DNA of 64,000 bases from assembly GCA_964017045.1 (NCBI GenBank), contig OZ024799.1:33188236-33252235 (forward strand), written 5' to 3'. This DNA comes from Omphiscola glabra (taxonomy: Eukaryota; Mollusca; Gastropoda; Lymnaeidae). A program made the translations under genes and the position numbers. This document shows, in pieces, positions 11,411 to 23,140 of the stretch (its first letter is position 1; every line of letters begins with the position of its first letter). Below the pieces are notes generated by a model that searched no databases, was not told the DNA's origin, and was given only the letters and a program-made list of their open reading frames with translations.

Positions 11411-11599
11411 TGTTCATTTTATTTTTATCATAATAATAATTTTTTTTTTGAATGGGAGGTTGATGCATAGAAATATATACAATTATCAATGTCATGTAAG
11501 ACCAAGAAGCATTATAAACATACTTCTTAAAGGATATTTTACTTCTTTTTAGGTTGTGTAAATCCAAGACACCTCAACTTTATCCCATTCATTACATAG

Positions 11600-11849
11600 A
11601 TATATTACACAACTGCCGGACTCATGCAGTAGTCAGATATATTACACAACTGCCAAGATAATGCCGGACTCATGCAGTAGACAGATATATTACACAACTG
11701 CCGGACTCATGCAGTAGTCAGATATATTACACAACTGCCAAGATAATGCCGGACTCATGCAGCAGACAGATATATTACACAACTGCCGGACTCATGCAGT
11801 AGACAGATACATTACACAACTGCCAAGATACAGCCGGACACATGCAGTA
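11600..11849. repeat. Compound minisatellite with two alternating unit lengths
   Basis: The phrase agatatattacacaactgcc is followed either directly by ggactcatgcagtagtc or by aagataatgcc plus the same tail. The short and long forms alternate, giving a dimeric higher-order repeat of about 93 bp. Six to seven monomers are present. Confidence 0.85.
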
Positions 11850-12103
11850 ATCTAAGTAAGACGGGATTAGATAACTGGGGAATCGATCGTTTCCACCCCA
11901 AATCGATTCTTCGACGTTTTTTTAAAACATTTTTCTTTATCTTTACCGACCCCATACCTTTAAATATTTTTTTTAACGTGTGACATATTTCAGCGTCTTT
12001 CATAGAAGACAAGATAAGACCTTTGCCGCGCCCCAAAGTCGCAACTTGGGGCATATTTGATATGTTATTGTGTGGTCTAAAAATAGACAAAAATGTTTCT
12101 TAA

Positions 12104-12361
12104 TCCATCCACCGCACGACTCCCTCTCCTCTTCCTCGGAGTAACACAGTGCAACATAAGCAGTCATTCTTTCCACGCACCATAATTGCTTGGAACAACC
12201 TGGACAATACCGCCGTGAACTCGACAACGATCGAAAGCTTCAAGGCCGCCCTGGCATCTGCTAGGGGCCGTTAGATTGGCAACATCGCTTCCCCAACCGT
12301 TGCACATATGCCAGTATATGGATGCAGCAACGTACCGAACCAGAACCAGAACCAAGAAGAA
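12104..12361 (+). mobile_element. LINE 3' end (reverse-transcriptase C-terminus plus tail)
   Basis: Read on the plus strand in one frame from 12104 to a stop at 12272-12274. The sequence gives a serine/proline-rich stretch, RSNTVQHKQSFFPRTIIAWN, then NL and a helical tail (ESFKAALASA). SFFPRTIxxWNNL is a strong match to the end of animal LINE ORF2 proteins. The 3' UTR is about 87 bases and ends in aaccagaaccagaaccaaga followed by an AAG-type tail. That is the usual short-repeat ending of a LINE copy. A stop precedes at 12101-12103 and no upstream RT is visible, so this is a short 5'-truncated copy. Confidence 0.72.
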
Positions 12362-12636
12362 AACACTATCAACCTAAAAAATCTCGTTGGCTTTTAATTG
12401 GCCGTAAGTGAGCTCTCTATGCTAGATTTTAAATGTAGGATGTGATATTCAAATTGGATATTTAAAAAAAAAAAAAAAGAAATTACTTTTAAAGAATCAA
12501 GGACAAGAGTTTTAAAAATTAAAAAAAAAAAAAGAAAAATACAATGCATGAGAAGAACAAGAACCTAAATTATTATGAAAAGCAAGTAAATAAAAATATA
12601 AACTTGGGCTTATAAGGCTCTCAGCCCCCCCCCCCA
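12362..12636. other. No gene seen; A-rich filler
   Basis: Contains A-rich runs near 12465-12480 and 12522-12533, and a C12 run just before the next element. Confidence 0.5.
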
Positions 12637-12644
12637 CCCACTAC

Positions 12645-12918
12645 CAGGGCCGGCCCTAACAATTGCGGGGCCCTATGCGAAACGGATTGCGCGGGGCCCA
12701 GTCTGGGTAGGGAGAAGGATAATAAGTGAAAATTAAGATTTTGTATTAGAAAATAAATTCGCGCGGGGCCTATGAAAGTTCGGGGCCCAGTCTGGGTAGG
12801 GAGAAGGATAATAAGTGAAAATTAAGATTTTGTATTAGAAAATAAATTCGCGCGGGGCCTATGAAAGTTCGGGGCCCACTGCGGCCGCACAGGTTGCAGT
12901 GGCCTAAGGCCGGCCCTG
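12645..12918. mobile_element. hAT-type non-autonomous element (274 bp) with internal 89-bp duplication
   Basis: The TIRs are cagggccggccctaa on the left and ctaaggccggccctg on the right. Flanking 8-mers are cccactac (12637-12644) and ccaactac (12919-12926), seven of eight matching, as expected for an aged hAT target-site duplication. The interior consists of an 89-bp segment starting cggggcccagtctgggtagg, present twice in near-identical form (12692-12780 and 12781-12869). It contains no coding capacity. Confidence 0.82.
12692..12869. repeat. 89-bp tandem duplication within hAT element
   Basis: Two head-to-tail copies show essentially no differences by eye, and a third copy starts (cggggccca) before entering the element's 3' arm. 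Both copies lie inside the TIRs. Confidence 0.9.
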
Positions 12919-12926
12919 CCAACTAC

Positions 12927-13371
12927 ACACACAATCTACTCGGGTGGTAAGTTTCGAACGGATGTGCTATAAATATTAGGGGGGGGGCTCATTTTTCACT
13001 TCCGAAGAACGATAATCAAATAAACCAGTGAGTACCTCGGCTAATTATCCCCCCCCCCCCCCTCTTCAGATAAGAGACCATCACCACATTACATTGTATA
13101 TGTCCACACGCCGATCATTATCTTCCGGCTACAGCTTTTGTACATCAACACCGGGTCCGGGCCCGCCAGGGTACACACCAGAATACGCACCCATTAAGAA
13201 CTCGTTTAAGCACTGTTTATCTCCAGTGCCCGTGGCTATTGAACAGAACTTTCGTACTATCCCCCCCCCCTTTTTTTTCACCCTTCACCCCCACCCTTTG
13301 TACGTGAAAACGCCCGTTCAGTTCACGACTGTTCTACTCAGATGTGGTCACGGCGACGTGTCGATGTACGA
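12927..13371. other. No gene seen
   Basis: C-rich and G-rich runs at about 12979-12987, 13049-13062 and 13261-13270. An open frame here continues into the following array only because that array is stop-free. Confidence 0.5.
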
Positions 13372-13905
13372 GTACGGTTTGTACCGGTGGTCATTTAGTC
13401 AGCACCGGTCTGCATACAGTTTGTACCGGTCCACATACAGTTTATACCGGTCCGCATACAGTTTGTACCGGTCCGCATACAGTTTGTACCGGTCCGCAAA
13501 CAGTTTGTACCGGTCCGCATACAGTTTGTACCGGTCCACATACAGTTTGTACTGGGCCGCATACAGTATGTAACGGTCCGCTTACAGTTTTTACCGGTCC
13601 GCAAACAGTTTGTATCGGTGCGCATTCAGTTAATATATGGCCGCATACAATGTGCACCAGTTCGCATTTAGCTTGTATCGGTCCACATACAATTTTCATG
13701 GGTCCACATTCAATCTCCGCCCGATCGCACGAAGTTTGAGCCTGGCCCACATAAAGGTAGTTTTTGCTTTGCATTGGTCCGCAGTCACTTTTTACCGGCC
13801 AACAGTAAGTTTGTCCCGCGCCGCAAACACTTTGTACCGGTCCGCTTTCTGTTTGTACCAGATCACATATAGTTTGTACTGCTCCACGTGGTGTAAGTGC
13901 TGGTT
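13372..13905. repeat. Minisatellite, 21-bp unit, about 25 copies with a decay gradient
   Basis: The unit is built around tttgtaccggtccgcataca. The left ten or so units (13400-13570) are nearly identical. Units to the right become progressively diverged until barely recognisable near 13900. Because 21 is divisible by three, frames on both strands read as seven-residue repeats and stay open. Confidence 0.92.
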
Positions 13906-14345
13906 CGCATATATACAGTACACCATTCAGCAGCCCCCCCCCCCCCCACTGAAGATAATCAAAATGAACGGGTCAGTACTCCAATCTGGATTGGAAGTTT
14001 ATGGAATCTTTAAGTACTACTTTGACTCATTGTTAAGAATAAAAAAATATAAACAAATTACCCGTGACCACCAGATAGTTTGAGAAGCAATGACCTAGAT
14101 TCCCATCCATTACCGCGAATGACCTGTTAAACGTATTCACTTCTTCACTAAACACCCCCGAACCTTCAGGCCAATGAACGAACTTTTGTTTACAAATCAC
14201 CTGTACCTCCACCTCACGGGCATGTAAGCACACTTCTCTTATTTTTTAACCTCACAGACAATTCACCCGAAGACCCAGTTTTTAAAAAGATAAAAAATAA
14301 AAACGACACCAGAGGCATTTTTTCAGAGTATTCTCCAGGGGTACT
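13906..14345. other. No gene seen
   Basis: A C14 run near 13934-13947, otherwise featureless AT-rich sequence. Confidence 0.5.
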
Positions 14346-14353
14346 CTCTACCT

Positions 14354-15389
14354 CAGGCCTGCACAACATACGGCCAGTGGGCCGAATGCGGCCCGCCAGT
14401 ACCCAATTTGCGGCCCGCGAAAGAACGAAATATTCTTTTTTGTTATTATTTTCTTAATAGCTTTCTCCCTGTCCTGTTTTCTTTCGGCCCGCCTTACATT
14501 TTGAGTTATCCAGGCCGCCTTACATTTTAAGTTATCCAGTCCAGCCTTACATTTTGAGTTATCCAGACCTGCCTTACATTTTGAGTTATCCAGTCCTGCC
14601 TTACATTTTAAGTTATCCAGGCCTGCTTTACATTGAGTTATCCAGTCCTGCCTTACATTTTAAGTTATCCAGGCCTACTTTACATTGAGTTATCCAGTCC
14701 TGCCTTACATTTTAAGTTATCCAGGCCTGCTTTACATTGAGTTATCCAGTCCTGCCTTACATTTTGAGTTATCCAGTCCTGCCTTACATTTTGAGTTATC
14801 CAGTCCTGTCTTACATTTTAAGTTATCCAGACCTGCTTTACATTGAGTTATCCAGGCCAGCCTTACATTTTGAGTTATCCAGTCCAGCCTTACATTTTGA
14901 GTTATCCAGTCCTGCTTACATTTTGAGTTATCCAATCCAGCCTTACATTGAGTTATCCAGTCCTGGCTTACATTTTCAGTTATCCAGTCCAGCCTTACAT
15001 TTTGAGTTATCCAGACCTGCCTTACATTTTGAGTTATCCAGTCCTGCCTTACATTTTAAGTTATCCAGGCCTGCTTTACATTGAGTTATCCAGTCCTGCC
15101 TTACATTTTAAGTTATCCAGGCCTACTTTACATTGAGTTATCCAGTCCTGCCTTACATTTTAAGTTATCCAGACCTGCTTTACATTGAGTTATCCAGGCC
15201 AGCCTTACATTTTGAGTTATCCAGTCCAGCCTTACATTTTGAGTTATCCAGTCCTGCCTTACATTTTGAGTTATCCAGTCCAGCCTTACATTGAGTTATC
15301 CAGTCCAGCCTTACATTTTCAGTTATCCAGTCCAGCCTTACATTTTGAGTTATCCAGTCCTGCCTTACATTTTGAGTTATCCAGTCCTG
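14354..15389. mobile_element. hAT-type element swollen by an internal minisatellite (1,036 bp)
   Basis: The left end caggcctgcacaacat and about 140 bp of the left arm (GCGGCCCGCC... atattctt ... ttattattttctt) are clearly homologous to the compact element at 59709-59876. The right part is about 34 tandem copies of the family's 3' terminal 27 bp. Flanking 8-mers are ctctacct (14346-14353) and ctctactt (15390-15397), seven of eight matching and TA-centred, so the whole array lies between the element's target-site duplications. The final unit ends cagtcctg rather than the canonical caggcctg. Confidence 0.83.
14492..15389. repeat. Minisatellite derived from hAT 3' terminus, 27/25-bp units, about 34 copies
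   Basis: The long unit begins ccttacattttgagttatcc and ends agtcctg. A short form lacks two T residues (ctttacattgagttatcc). Long and short forms alternate in places, giving about 52-bp dimers, and larger blocks are themselves repeated. The single-copy ancestor is the last 27 bp of the element at 59709-59876, where the unit reads gagttgtgcaggcctg at its end. Frames read as repeats such as LSYPVLPYI. Confidence 0.93.
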
Positions 15390-15458
15390 CTCTACTTGAT
15401 AGGTTTTTAAAAAAGCAAAAAAATATAACTCAGAAATTGGGGTTCAATGACAGCTAAT

Positions 15459-15618
15459 GTTTGGACCAGCTGGGGGTGATGCTTGGACCAGCTGGGGGTG
15501 ATGCTTGGACCAGCCGGGGTGATGTTTGGACCTGCTGGGGTGATGCGTTGACCTGCAGGGGTGATGTTTGGACCAGCTGGGGGCGATGTTTGGACCTGTA
15601 GGGGTGATTTTCGGACCG
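15459..15618. repeat. Minisatellite, about 22-bp unit x 7
   Basis: The unit is ttggaccagctgggggtgat plus two bases. Copies vary at accagctg/acctgctg/acctgcag and in the number of Gs. Confidence 0.88.
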
Positions 15619-15870
15619 AGTTCATGAGAATTACTCAGCTCCATGTTCATGAGAATTACTCTTAGACGGCTCGTACTCCTACGTCCAAGGCAACAGACCA
15701 TGACTAAATAATCATAAATGTAGAGGCTAAACCTTCAGTCACTTACACACCGACCTTTCTTGGAAAAGGGGGGGGGGGGGCGGACTGAAAGGGTTCTGTT
15801 CGAATCCAGAAAATGAAATTAATATTTAAATATTCTGACAAGGGACATTTGAAGTCAAGAGTGTACGTGT
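15619..15870. other. No gene seen
   Basis: A G12 run at about 15768-15779. The phrase gttcgaatcc near 15799 resembles a tRNA/SINE B box, but no A box is visible upstream. Confidence 0.4.
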
Positions 15871-16547
15871 CTACAGTATGTGATTGCGTGTGCGTGTCTA
15901 CAGTATGTGATTGCGTGTGCGTGTCTACAGTATGTGATTGCGTGTGCGTGTCTACAGTATGTGATTGCGTGTGCGTGTCTACAGTTATGTGATTGCGTGT
16001 GCGTGTCTACAGTATGTGATTGCGTGTGCGTGTCTACAGTATGTGATTGCGTGTGCGTGTCTACAGTATGTGATTGCGTGTGCGTGTCTACAATATGTGA
16101 TTGCGTGTGCGTGTCTACAGTATGTGATTGCGTGTGCGTGTCTACAGTATGTGATTGCGTGTGCGTGTCTACAGTATGTGATTGCGTGTGCGTGTCTACA
16201 ATATGTGATTGCGTGTGCGTGTCTACAGTATGTGATTGCGTGTGCGTGTCTACAGTTATGTGATTGCGTGTGCGTGTCTACAGTATGTGATTGCGTGTGC
16301 GTGTCTACAATATGTGATTGCGTGTGCGTGTCTACAGTTATGTGATTGCGTGTGCGTGTCTACAGTTATGTGATTGCGTGTGCGTGTCTACAGTATGTGA
16401 TTGCGTGTGCGTGTCTACAGTTATGTGATTGCGTGTGCGTGTCTACAGTTATGTGATTGCGTGTGCGTGTCTACAGTTATGTGATTGCGTGTGCGTGTCT
16501 ATAGTATGTGATTGCGTGTGCGTGTGCGTGTCTACAGTATGTGATTG
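15871..16547. repeat. Minisatellite, 27-bp unit, about 25 copies
   Basis: The unit is ctacagtatgtgattgcgtg followed by tgcgtgt. Some copies carry an extra T (cagttatg, 28 bp), each of which shifts the reading frame, and a few have caatatg. Two overlapping plus-strand frames read CDCVCVSTV and IACACLQYV and swap roles at the 28-bp units. They are not genes. Confidence 0.95.
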
Positions 16548-17007
16548 TTGAGGTTTTTAAAATAAAAAAGTAAAGAAAACTTTGTTTTATATAAAGTAAA
16601 GCCAAAATGCTTCTAACACGGAACAGGCCGACTGTACAGAGTCCTTTTTTTTCTTCTTTTTTTTTATACATATCGCGATATTTGTCGGAATAGTTCAGGA
16701 TTTATTAACGCAGCTGTCGGGCGTGTAATAGGCACGCGCTGGAAGCCATCTTAGAATACAGTGTGCTTCCGGTCCCTAACATGGCTGCTGTAATAAAACG
16801 TCCGTGTTTGCGTATTACAGATAAACTCCGGGGGGGGGGGGGGGGGGGGTGAAAATAGAACTGACCTTTGGAGTTGTTGGACTGTAGGTATCCCAATGAC
16901 CTTTAACGGCCGACCCTCAGCAAAAGTCATCCATTGTTATCTCTATTGGCGTTTTCCTGGAAGTAGATAAGAAAAACACAGAAATGAATGGATGAACATT
17001 TTCAGCT
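16548..17007. other. No gene seen
   Basis: Contains a G20 run at 16830-16849, otherwise unremarkable. Confidence 0.5.
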
Positions 17008-17404
17008 CATGCAAACTGGTCTGTAATAGTAGAGAAACTGGTCTGTAATATCTTAGTCAAGAAACTGGTCTGTAATGTCTTAGTCAAGAAACTGGTCTGT
17101 AATAGTAGAGAAACTGATATGTAATGTCTTAGTCAAGAAACTGGTCTGTAATATCTTAGTCAAGAAACTGGTCTGTAATAGTAGAGAAACTGGTCTGTAA
17201 TAGTAGAGAAACTGATATGTAATGTCTTAGTCAAGAAACTGGTCTGTAATATCTTAGTCAAGAAACTGGTCTGTAATAGTAGAGAAACTGATATGTAATG
17301 TCTTAGTAGAGAAACTGGTCTGTAATATCTTAGTCAAGAAACTGGTCTGTAATATCTTAGTATAGAAACTGGTCTGTAATGTCTTAGTAGAGAAACTGGT
17401 CTGA
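17008..17404. repeat. Compound minisatellite with 22- and 27-bp units
   Basis: The core gaaactggtctgtaat is followed either by agtaga (short) or by a cttagtcaa-type spacer (long). A variant core gaaactgatatgtaatg recurs at regular intervals, which indicates duplication of multi-unit blocks. Confidence 0.88.
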
Positions 17405-19180
17405 TATGTTGTATAGTTGAGAGGGACTTATTACAATGAACTAAGTGATCATAGAGGTAGCAGATGTTGCACTGGTGCGTAATGAGTGGTTGGGGGGGGG
17501 GGGGGGTTCAGAAATCACTATAATGGGAACTGATGTCATTAACAAGGGTTGAGCGAATACCACATGGTTGCTGGGTTGTTAACTGTGAGATATAGGGATA
17601 CAGCGTTAGCGACGTAAGGTATGGAGGTGCTCATTAGACGCGCAACGATTGCTGGACATACAACAAACTCAAGCTCATTAGATATTCAGACTCATTAGAC
17701 GGTGAGACATCAGATTGTCAAACATTAGACGTTCGATTTGCAACAAATGTCACCCCTTTCTGTCAGACAATGCGTCATGATGCTTCAACTTTGCTCCGGG
17801 GCAGAGTAATCTTTTCTTGGAATGGCAACGCCTGCTCATGTGCATGTACAACACAACCAGGGTCGGCGGGACTTGTCATGTTCCCTTTGTGTTCCCGAGT
17901 GGAGAGCCTGACATTCATCATCTAACACTTCTCTGTACGGTCGGCGTGTTCCGTGTTAGTTTGAGCGTTAGTTCAAACCCCCCCCCCCCCCCCCAAAAAA
18001 AAAAAACAAAAAAAAAAACAACCAAAAAACGAAACGAAACACAAAATAAGTGGTGTGGGAATTGGTGCCAAGAAAATTTTTGAACATCTTCAACCGCCCT
18101 CGTGCTTCACCTCGGCCGCCGTAAACAGTTCACTTAACACCGGCTCTCTATTGAAGGGGATAAAGTGGTGACGCGAATTACGTCATGACTAATATCACGA
18201 CGAATGTATTTTGTACTTAATTAACTTTTCCCAATGAGTTTGCCAGGCGTATGGTCACTGACACACCCACACAACAAACGCGATCTGTAAAAAACAAAAA
18301 AGTCCAGCAAGTAAGATTATTTAAAACTGTTGAAGGTCATATTCATACTATTTCTATAACTGCTCCATCTTGCGTGTCATTTCTCTAAACACATCTCTCT
18401 GTTAAGATATCTCTGCAAACATCACTAAAAATATCTCTCTACAAAACTCTCTCTTAGAACATCTCTCTACAAACATATCGCTAGCACTAATTGTCTACCC
18501 ACACCTCTTTACCAAGAACTCTCAGCCCGAAGTTCTCCAGCCACATCTCTCTAGCCACATGTTCACACCTTTATTTCTCCATCAAAAAGTTCTCTACTCA
18601 CATCTCTTTACTTACATCATTCTACCCCCATCTCTCCATCCACATTTACCTACTCACACATCTCCATCCACATTTCTCTACTCACACATCTCCGTCAAAT
18701 GTATCGTATTTGCTGAAAACTATTTAACTACCACCCCCCCCCCCCCACACACACACACACAAACACACTTTTCCCATTTTCCCAACATTTAAAAATAATA
18801 AATGATTGTTTTTGTAAAATTCCTAACCACCTGAAATCATCTTTGCACACCTTTCAAGTGAACTCATAAACTCGCAGGTGTAAATTACTTTATTCTTAGA
18901 GGTGAGAAAGTTGCATAACAAGTCTGCCCCCCCCCCCCCCCCCACAAAAAAAGAAAAAAAAAGAAATTGCTGTGACAAACAGGAAAATGATAAAACCAAA
19001 ATAGATCCTAGATCTACTTTACGACTGCCGCCAGATGGGAATAGAAAATAAAATCTAATGGACATTAGCTTGGAAAATCTAATCGATTTTTTTGAAGGAA
19101 AAAAAATTAAAGAGGTAATTTTATAGCACATCAAAAGGAATTTGTTCGATTATTTAAAAACAACGAAAATACTAACGCCG
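17405..19180. other. No gene seen; degenerate CT-rich repeat and homopolymers
   Basis: A G15 run lies near 17492-17506. A C17 run followed by an A-rich tract lies at 17978-18040. A degenerate repeat of short phrases such as catctctctacaaacat and ccacatctctc spans about 18380-18700. A C13 run with CA repeats is at 18735-18765 and a C17 run at 18927-18943. Confidence 0.55.
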
Positions 19181-19400
19181 GGTACACATACGCCCACGGT
19201 ACTCATACGCCCACGGTACACACACGCCCACGGTACACACACGCCCACGGTACACATACGCCCACGGTACACACACGCCCACGGTACACATACGCCCACG
19301 CCAGCGGGACACATACGCCCACGCCAACGGTACACAGACGCCCACGCCAACGTTACACATACGCCCACGCCAGCGGGACACATACGCCCACGACCACGCT
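19181..19400. repeat. Minisatellite, 17-bp unit grading into a 23-bp unit
   Basis: The left part repeats gtacacatacgcccacg (17 bp). The right part inserts ccagcgg or ccaacgg to give about 23 bp. The transition lies near 19300. Confidence 0.9.
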
Positions 19401-20841
19401 AACCTGAAGAAAAAAAAACAGCAACAAAACCCACAAAAGATTTTTTTCAAAAGAATATGTCGATATTCTGCAGATAAAATGAAATTCCTTTCAGATTTTC
19501 ACAGTATAAACACAAACCCTTGTGGGTTTTTTTATATATATATATCTGATGAGATTCATTTTACGGATAAGTTCAGCTTCCCCCCCCCCTCCCCCAAAAC
19601 CACACTAAAAAAAATAATAATAAAATGCAAACTATAAAATAAAATGAGAATGTTTAAAAAAAAAGGAAAAAACACTCGAATTATGCGTCCATGTTCACTG
19701 GTTTAGAATAATTCGGCTTTATAACAATGGGATGCTACCCATCAAAGAAGCGTGTCGAGACAAACGAGCCGTCGGCGAGGCCAGCAGAGGAATACCATTA
19801 TCCAGTAACATATAGAGAGAGAGGGGGGGGGGAGAGGAGTGCAATTACCGTGTGTTAGAGAGTATGGCAGACGCGCAACCTGCGATTAAAATCTTAAAAA
19901 GCTAAACTCGCAGAAATTGATGGGGGGCACTAATTAAGTTTACGTACATCGCCTTGGCAGGAATATCTGAAGAGGTGGGAGAAGGTGTATGTTTGTGGAA
20001 AGAGAGACGAGTTGCGGTGTGGGGGTGGTGGGGTGGATAGGCACTAAAAATGTTGGCCATTTAAATCAAGGCAGACGCGTGGCGTAAGCCGGTCTGTTTA
20101 TAGGATTAATTACGGCAGAGTACGGCTACAGGACGAGCCAGCAACAGGTAAAAAAAAAGCCGTGCTCACTCCGTCTGGTTAAAGTTCTCGGAGAGAATGA
20201 GGACAAGTGGAAAAGAGAGGAGGATCAAGAACAAAAAGGGTTGTACACATGAGATGTACCAGAGGGTTTCAAGTTCGGAGAAGGGAAGAATGTAAAGGAG
20301 ATTTCAAGGGGTGTGGGGGTGGGGGGCTTAAAATAGAGAGAAAGATGGGTTTTTTTTTTAGAAATTATTTAAGGAAACAAAATATTTTTGCTTAGAGATA
20401 TGCTAGAAATTTAGGAAATGTTGAAATTTTAATTTGTGTGCATGTAAAAGATATGTTGAAGATGGGCATTACATGGGCTTTTAATGACACCAAAGATGAG
20501 GTTTTAAATTATGAGGGGGGGGGGAAATAATGGTGAATATCAAATCGGTATGTAGACAGAACATGGTGCTAAGATGAGTGAGTGAGGTGTAATTGGGATA
20601 GATATAGAGAGAAGGAGAGGGAAAGAAAGAATGACAAAAAGAGAGAGAGAGAGACAGAGACAGACGTGGAACGCTAGGGAAGGGAAAGAGCAACATGTAC
20701 AATGTACACTTTTAATAACATTATTGATAACATTTTAGCTTTTCATCAAAAATCGATAGACAAAAAGGGAGAAAGAGAAAAAAATAAAGAAAGAGAAAGA
20801 AAGAAAGAGAGCGAACGAGAGAGGGAGAGAAAGGGAGAGAG

Positions 20842-20843
<2 letters not shown>
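19401..20843. other. No gene seen; purine-rich on the right
   Basis: AT-rich filler with short G/C runs (19581, 19826, 20514). From about 20580 the plus strand becomes GA-rich and stays so to 20895. Open frames in the GA tract are compositional. Confidence 0.5.

Positions 20844-20878
<35 letters not shown>
20844..20878. repeat. (TA)n microsatellite, about 17 repeats
   Basis: A pure TA run flanked on both sides by GA-rich sequence, including (GA)8 immediately to its right. Confidence 0.97.
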
Positions 20879-20895
<17 letters not shown>

Positions 20896-21977
20896 TGCAG
20901 GTATACTATTATGACAGAACTATCCACTTCCATATAAAACGGCAAAAAAAAAAAATAGACTAGATGGATTAAGCTCCTGAAATCCACGAGAGGATGCCCG
21001 AGTCCCGGGATAGACGAGTGAGAGCCACACTATTGCTTTAGCTCACACTGAACACAGAAATACACGTAGTTGAAAAAAAACAACAACAAAAAAACCCCAA
21101 CCATCTCATTTTGTGAGATACCGGTATTAATTAAAACCTAGACGAATAGAAAAGTAAGCTGGCAAATAATTCACGGAATAAAATACAACGAAACAAACAA
21201 AAATCCTATTGTGATAAATAAGTGGGGGAAAGGGAGTTTGTGGGGGGAAGTGGGGGGGGGGGAGAGAATACCTGGTCATAAATTACTGAGAGATAATGGA
21301 AGCGAAATAAACCAGAGACAATGAATGATTCGTCGCGAGACAAATGAAGTGACGGAGGCAGTGCAAAATAGCAACAATAACAAAAACGAGGGGAGTATAC
21401 AACAGGAGAAAAAACAACAACAAAAAAAAGGGAAAGAAATCTTCCGAGAGAATCCCGTCACGAGAGAAGCCACTGAGAACAGAACAAAGGGGAAATAAGA
21501 AGGTGATGGGGAGAAGGGGGGGGGGGTAAGCAGCAGTTTGGGTGCTTAAAAAAAGTGGTGATGTTTTATTAATCTGCATCCACATCACCTAATTGGGGCG
21601 CTGCTCACTGGGACACTATAAAAATGCAGAATTAATGAGAATTTCCCCCAGGCTGGCCACTACATAAAAGCCAGCGCATGTAATAAAACTGTTTTTTTTT
21701 TCTTTCTACCCTTCTCTTCCCCTCAGCTCTGCATCGCTGAACTACCTTCAGTCGGTATTGTGAACATGTGATATGCATGAGTGTCAAAGGTTACGTATAG
21801 TCACAAAATATGATGAAGGAAGAAAGGGGAGGGAAAAAAAAGGGAAAGGCAAGGAAAAGAAAAGACAATGCAATAACAAAAAGAGTTGGTTTAATGAGTT
21901 TCGTCCCCTGCCGTATCCCATTATTGTTCTGCTTGAATGTGTTTCCGGGGGATGTCGGGGCGTAGGCGGGGTGGTAT
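20896..21977. other. No gene seen
   Basis: G runs near 21257 and 21518. The phrase ataaaag and adjacent AT-rich segments near 21620-21690 do not form a convincing promoter. No coding signal. Confidence 0.5.
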
Positions 21978-22430
21978 GGGATATGGTGGGGTGTTGGGAT
22001 ATGGTGGGGTGTTGGGATATGGTGGGGTGTTGGGATATGGTGGGGTGTTATGTGAGATGATGGGGTGTTGTGTGAGATGTCGGGGTGTTATGGGTGATGG
22101 TGGGGTGTTATGTGAGATGTCGGGGTGTTATGTGAGATGTTGGGGTGTTATGTGAGATGTTGGGGTGTTATGTGAGACGTCGGGGTGTTATGTGAGATGA
22201 TGGTGTGTTGTGTGAGATGTCGGGGTGTTATGGGTGATGGTGGGGTGTTATGTGAGATGTCGGGGTGTTATGTGAGATGTCGGGGTGTTATGTGAGATGT
22301 TGGGGTGTTATGTGAGATGTCGGGGTGTTATGTGAGATGTCGGGGTGTTATGTGAGATGTCGGGGTGTTATGGAAGATGTCGGGGTGTTATGTGAGATGT
22401 CGGGGTGTTATGGGAGATGGTAGGGTGCAA
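21978..22430. repeat. Minisatellite, 18-bp block followed by 20-bp block, about 22 copies
   Basis: Four copies of an 18-bp unit (gatatggtggggtgttgg) are followed by about nineteen copies of a 20-bp unit (gatgtcggggtgttatgtga) with variants gatgatgg, gatgttgg and gggtgatggt. The two units are clearly related. Confidence 0.92.
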
Positions 22431-23140
22431 CTATCACTTCGTTTCGATCGTCTGCAGGGTTCGAGTTCGGTGCGTGTTCGGGTTTGGGTCGATTCCCATC
22501 TCTAAGACAGCAGGCGGTAATGGCCCGGACTGCTGCTTATGAGTACAAATGAATATTTATTGGTGTATCCGAGACTACATTGGTTGTGTCATACTACAGC
22601 GGTAGTGTTATACTACATTGGTAGTGTTATACTACATTGGTACTGTCATACTACTGGAAGTGTCGAACTTCTCTTTTGGAGGTGTTTTAAAACTATTAAG
22701 AAAACGATTACATATTACATACTAAGCTTTCTTATTTTAGGCTCGTTTCACCATATATATGTATGCGTGGGTGAGTGTGGGTAGGGGATGAGCGTGTGTA
22801 TGGGGTAGAGGTGCAGCTGTGTAAGGGTAGTTTTTTGTTGGGGGTGCGAACTGAAAGGAAATTACTGTAAACCACATACGACATTTTCATTCACGTCAAC
22901 AAAAGAAACAGAATTGATGTAATTTGAGATTATTTCGTCTTCTGAAGTTGTGTTTGTATGTATTTGTAAGTGTGTGTGTGTGTGTTTATGTGTGTGAGTG
23001 TGTGTGTTTAAACTTCAGGGGTGAAGCTAAATACGTATGTGTTTGGAACTAAACGTTAATGTGTATCCGGAGTTCGAGCTTCTCACGTGTGTTGTCAACA
23101 TGATCAGGGTTGGTAGTGGTGTGAGCAGCAGTTGAATCAA
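22431..23140. other. No gene; small 19-bp repeat and GT-rich stretch
   Basis: A 19-bp phrase (actacattggtagtgttat) recurs about four times at 22578-22660 with variation. A GT-rich tract lies at 22971-23010. Nothing else is recognised. Confidence 0.6.

Noticed and set aside
14492..15389. Possible CRISPR-like array
   Set aside because: Units are directly adjacent with no spacers, and the setting is an animal genome. The array is derived from a hAT element end.
15795..15805. tRNA or SINE B box (gttcgaatcc)
   Set aside because: No A box or cloverleaf could be drawn upstream, and a 10-bp match is expected by chance.
17008..17404. Repeat-spacer pattern resembling CRISPR
   Set aside because: The 'spacers' are only two or three recurring sequences of 6-11 bp, which is a compound minisatellite.
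20582..20895. Glu/Arg-rich frame in GA tract
   Set aside because: A compositional product of a purine tract. The same occurs at 742-895, 34290-34540 and 51465-51720.
22455..22500. tRNA-like promoter word gggttcgagttcgg
   Set aside because: No A box, no stem pairing and no 3' tail of a SINE.
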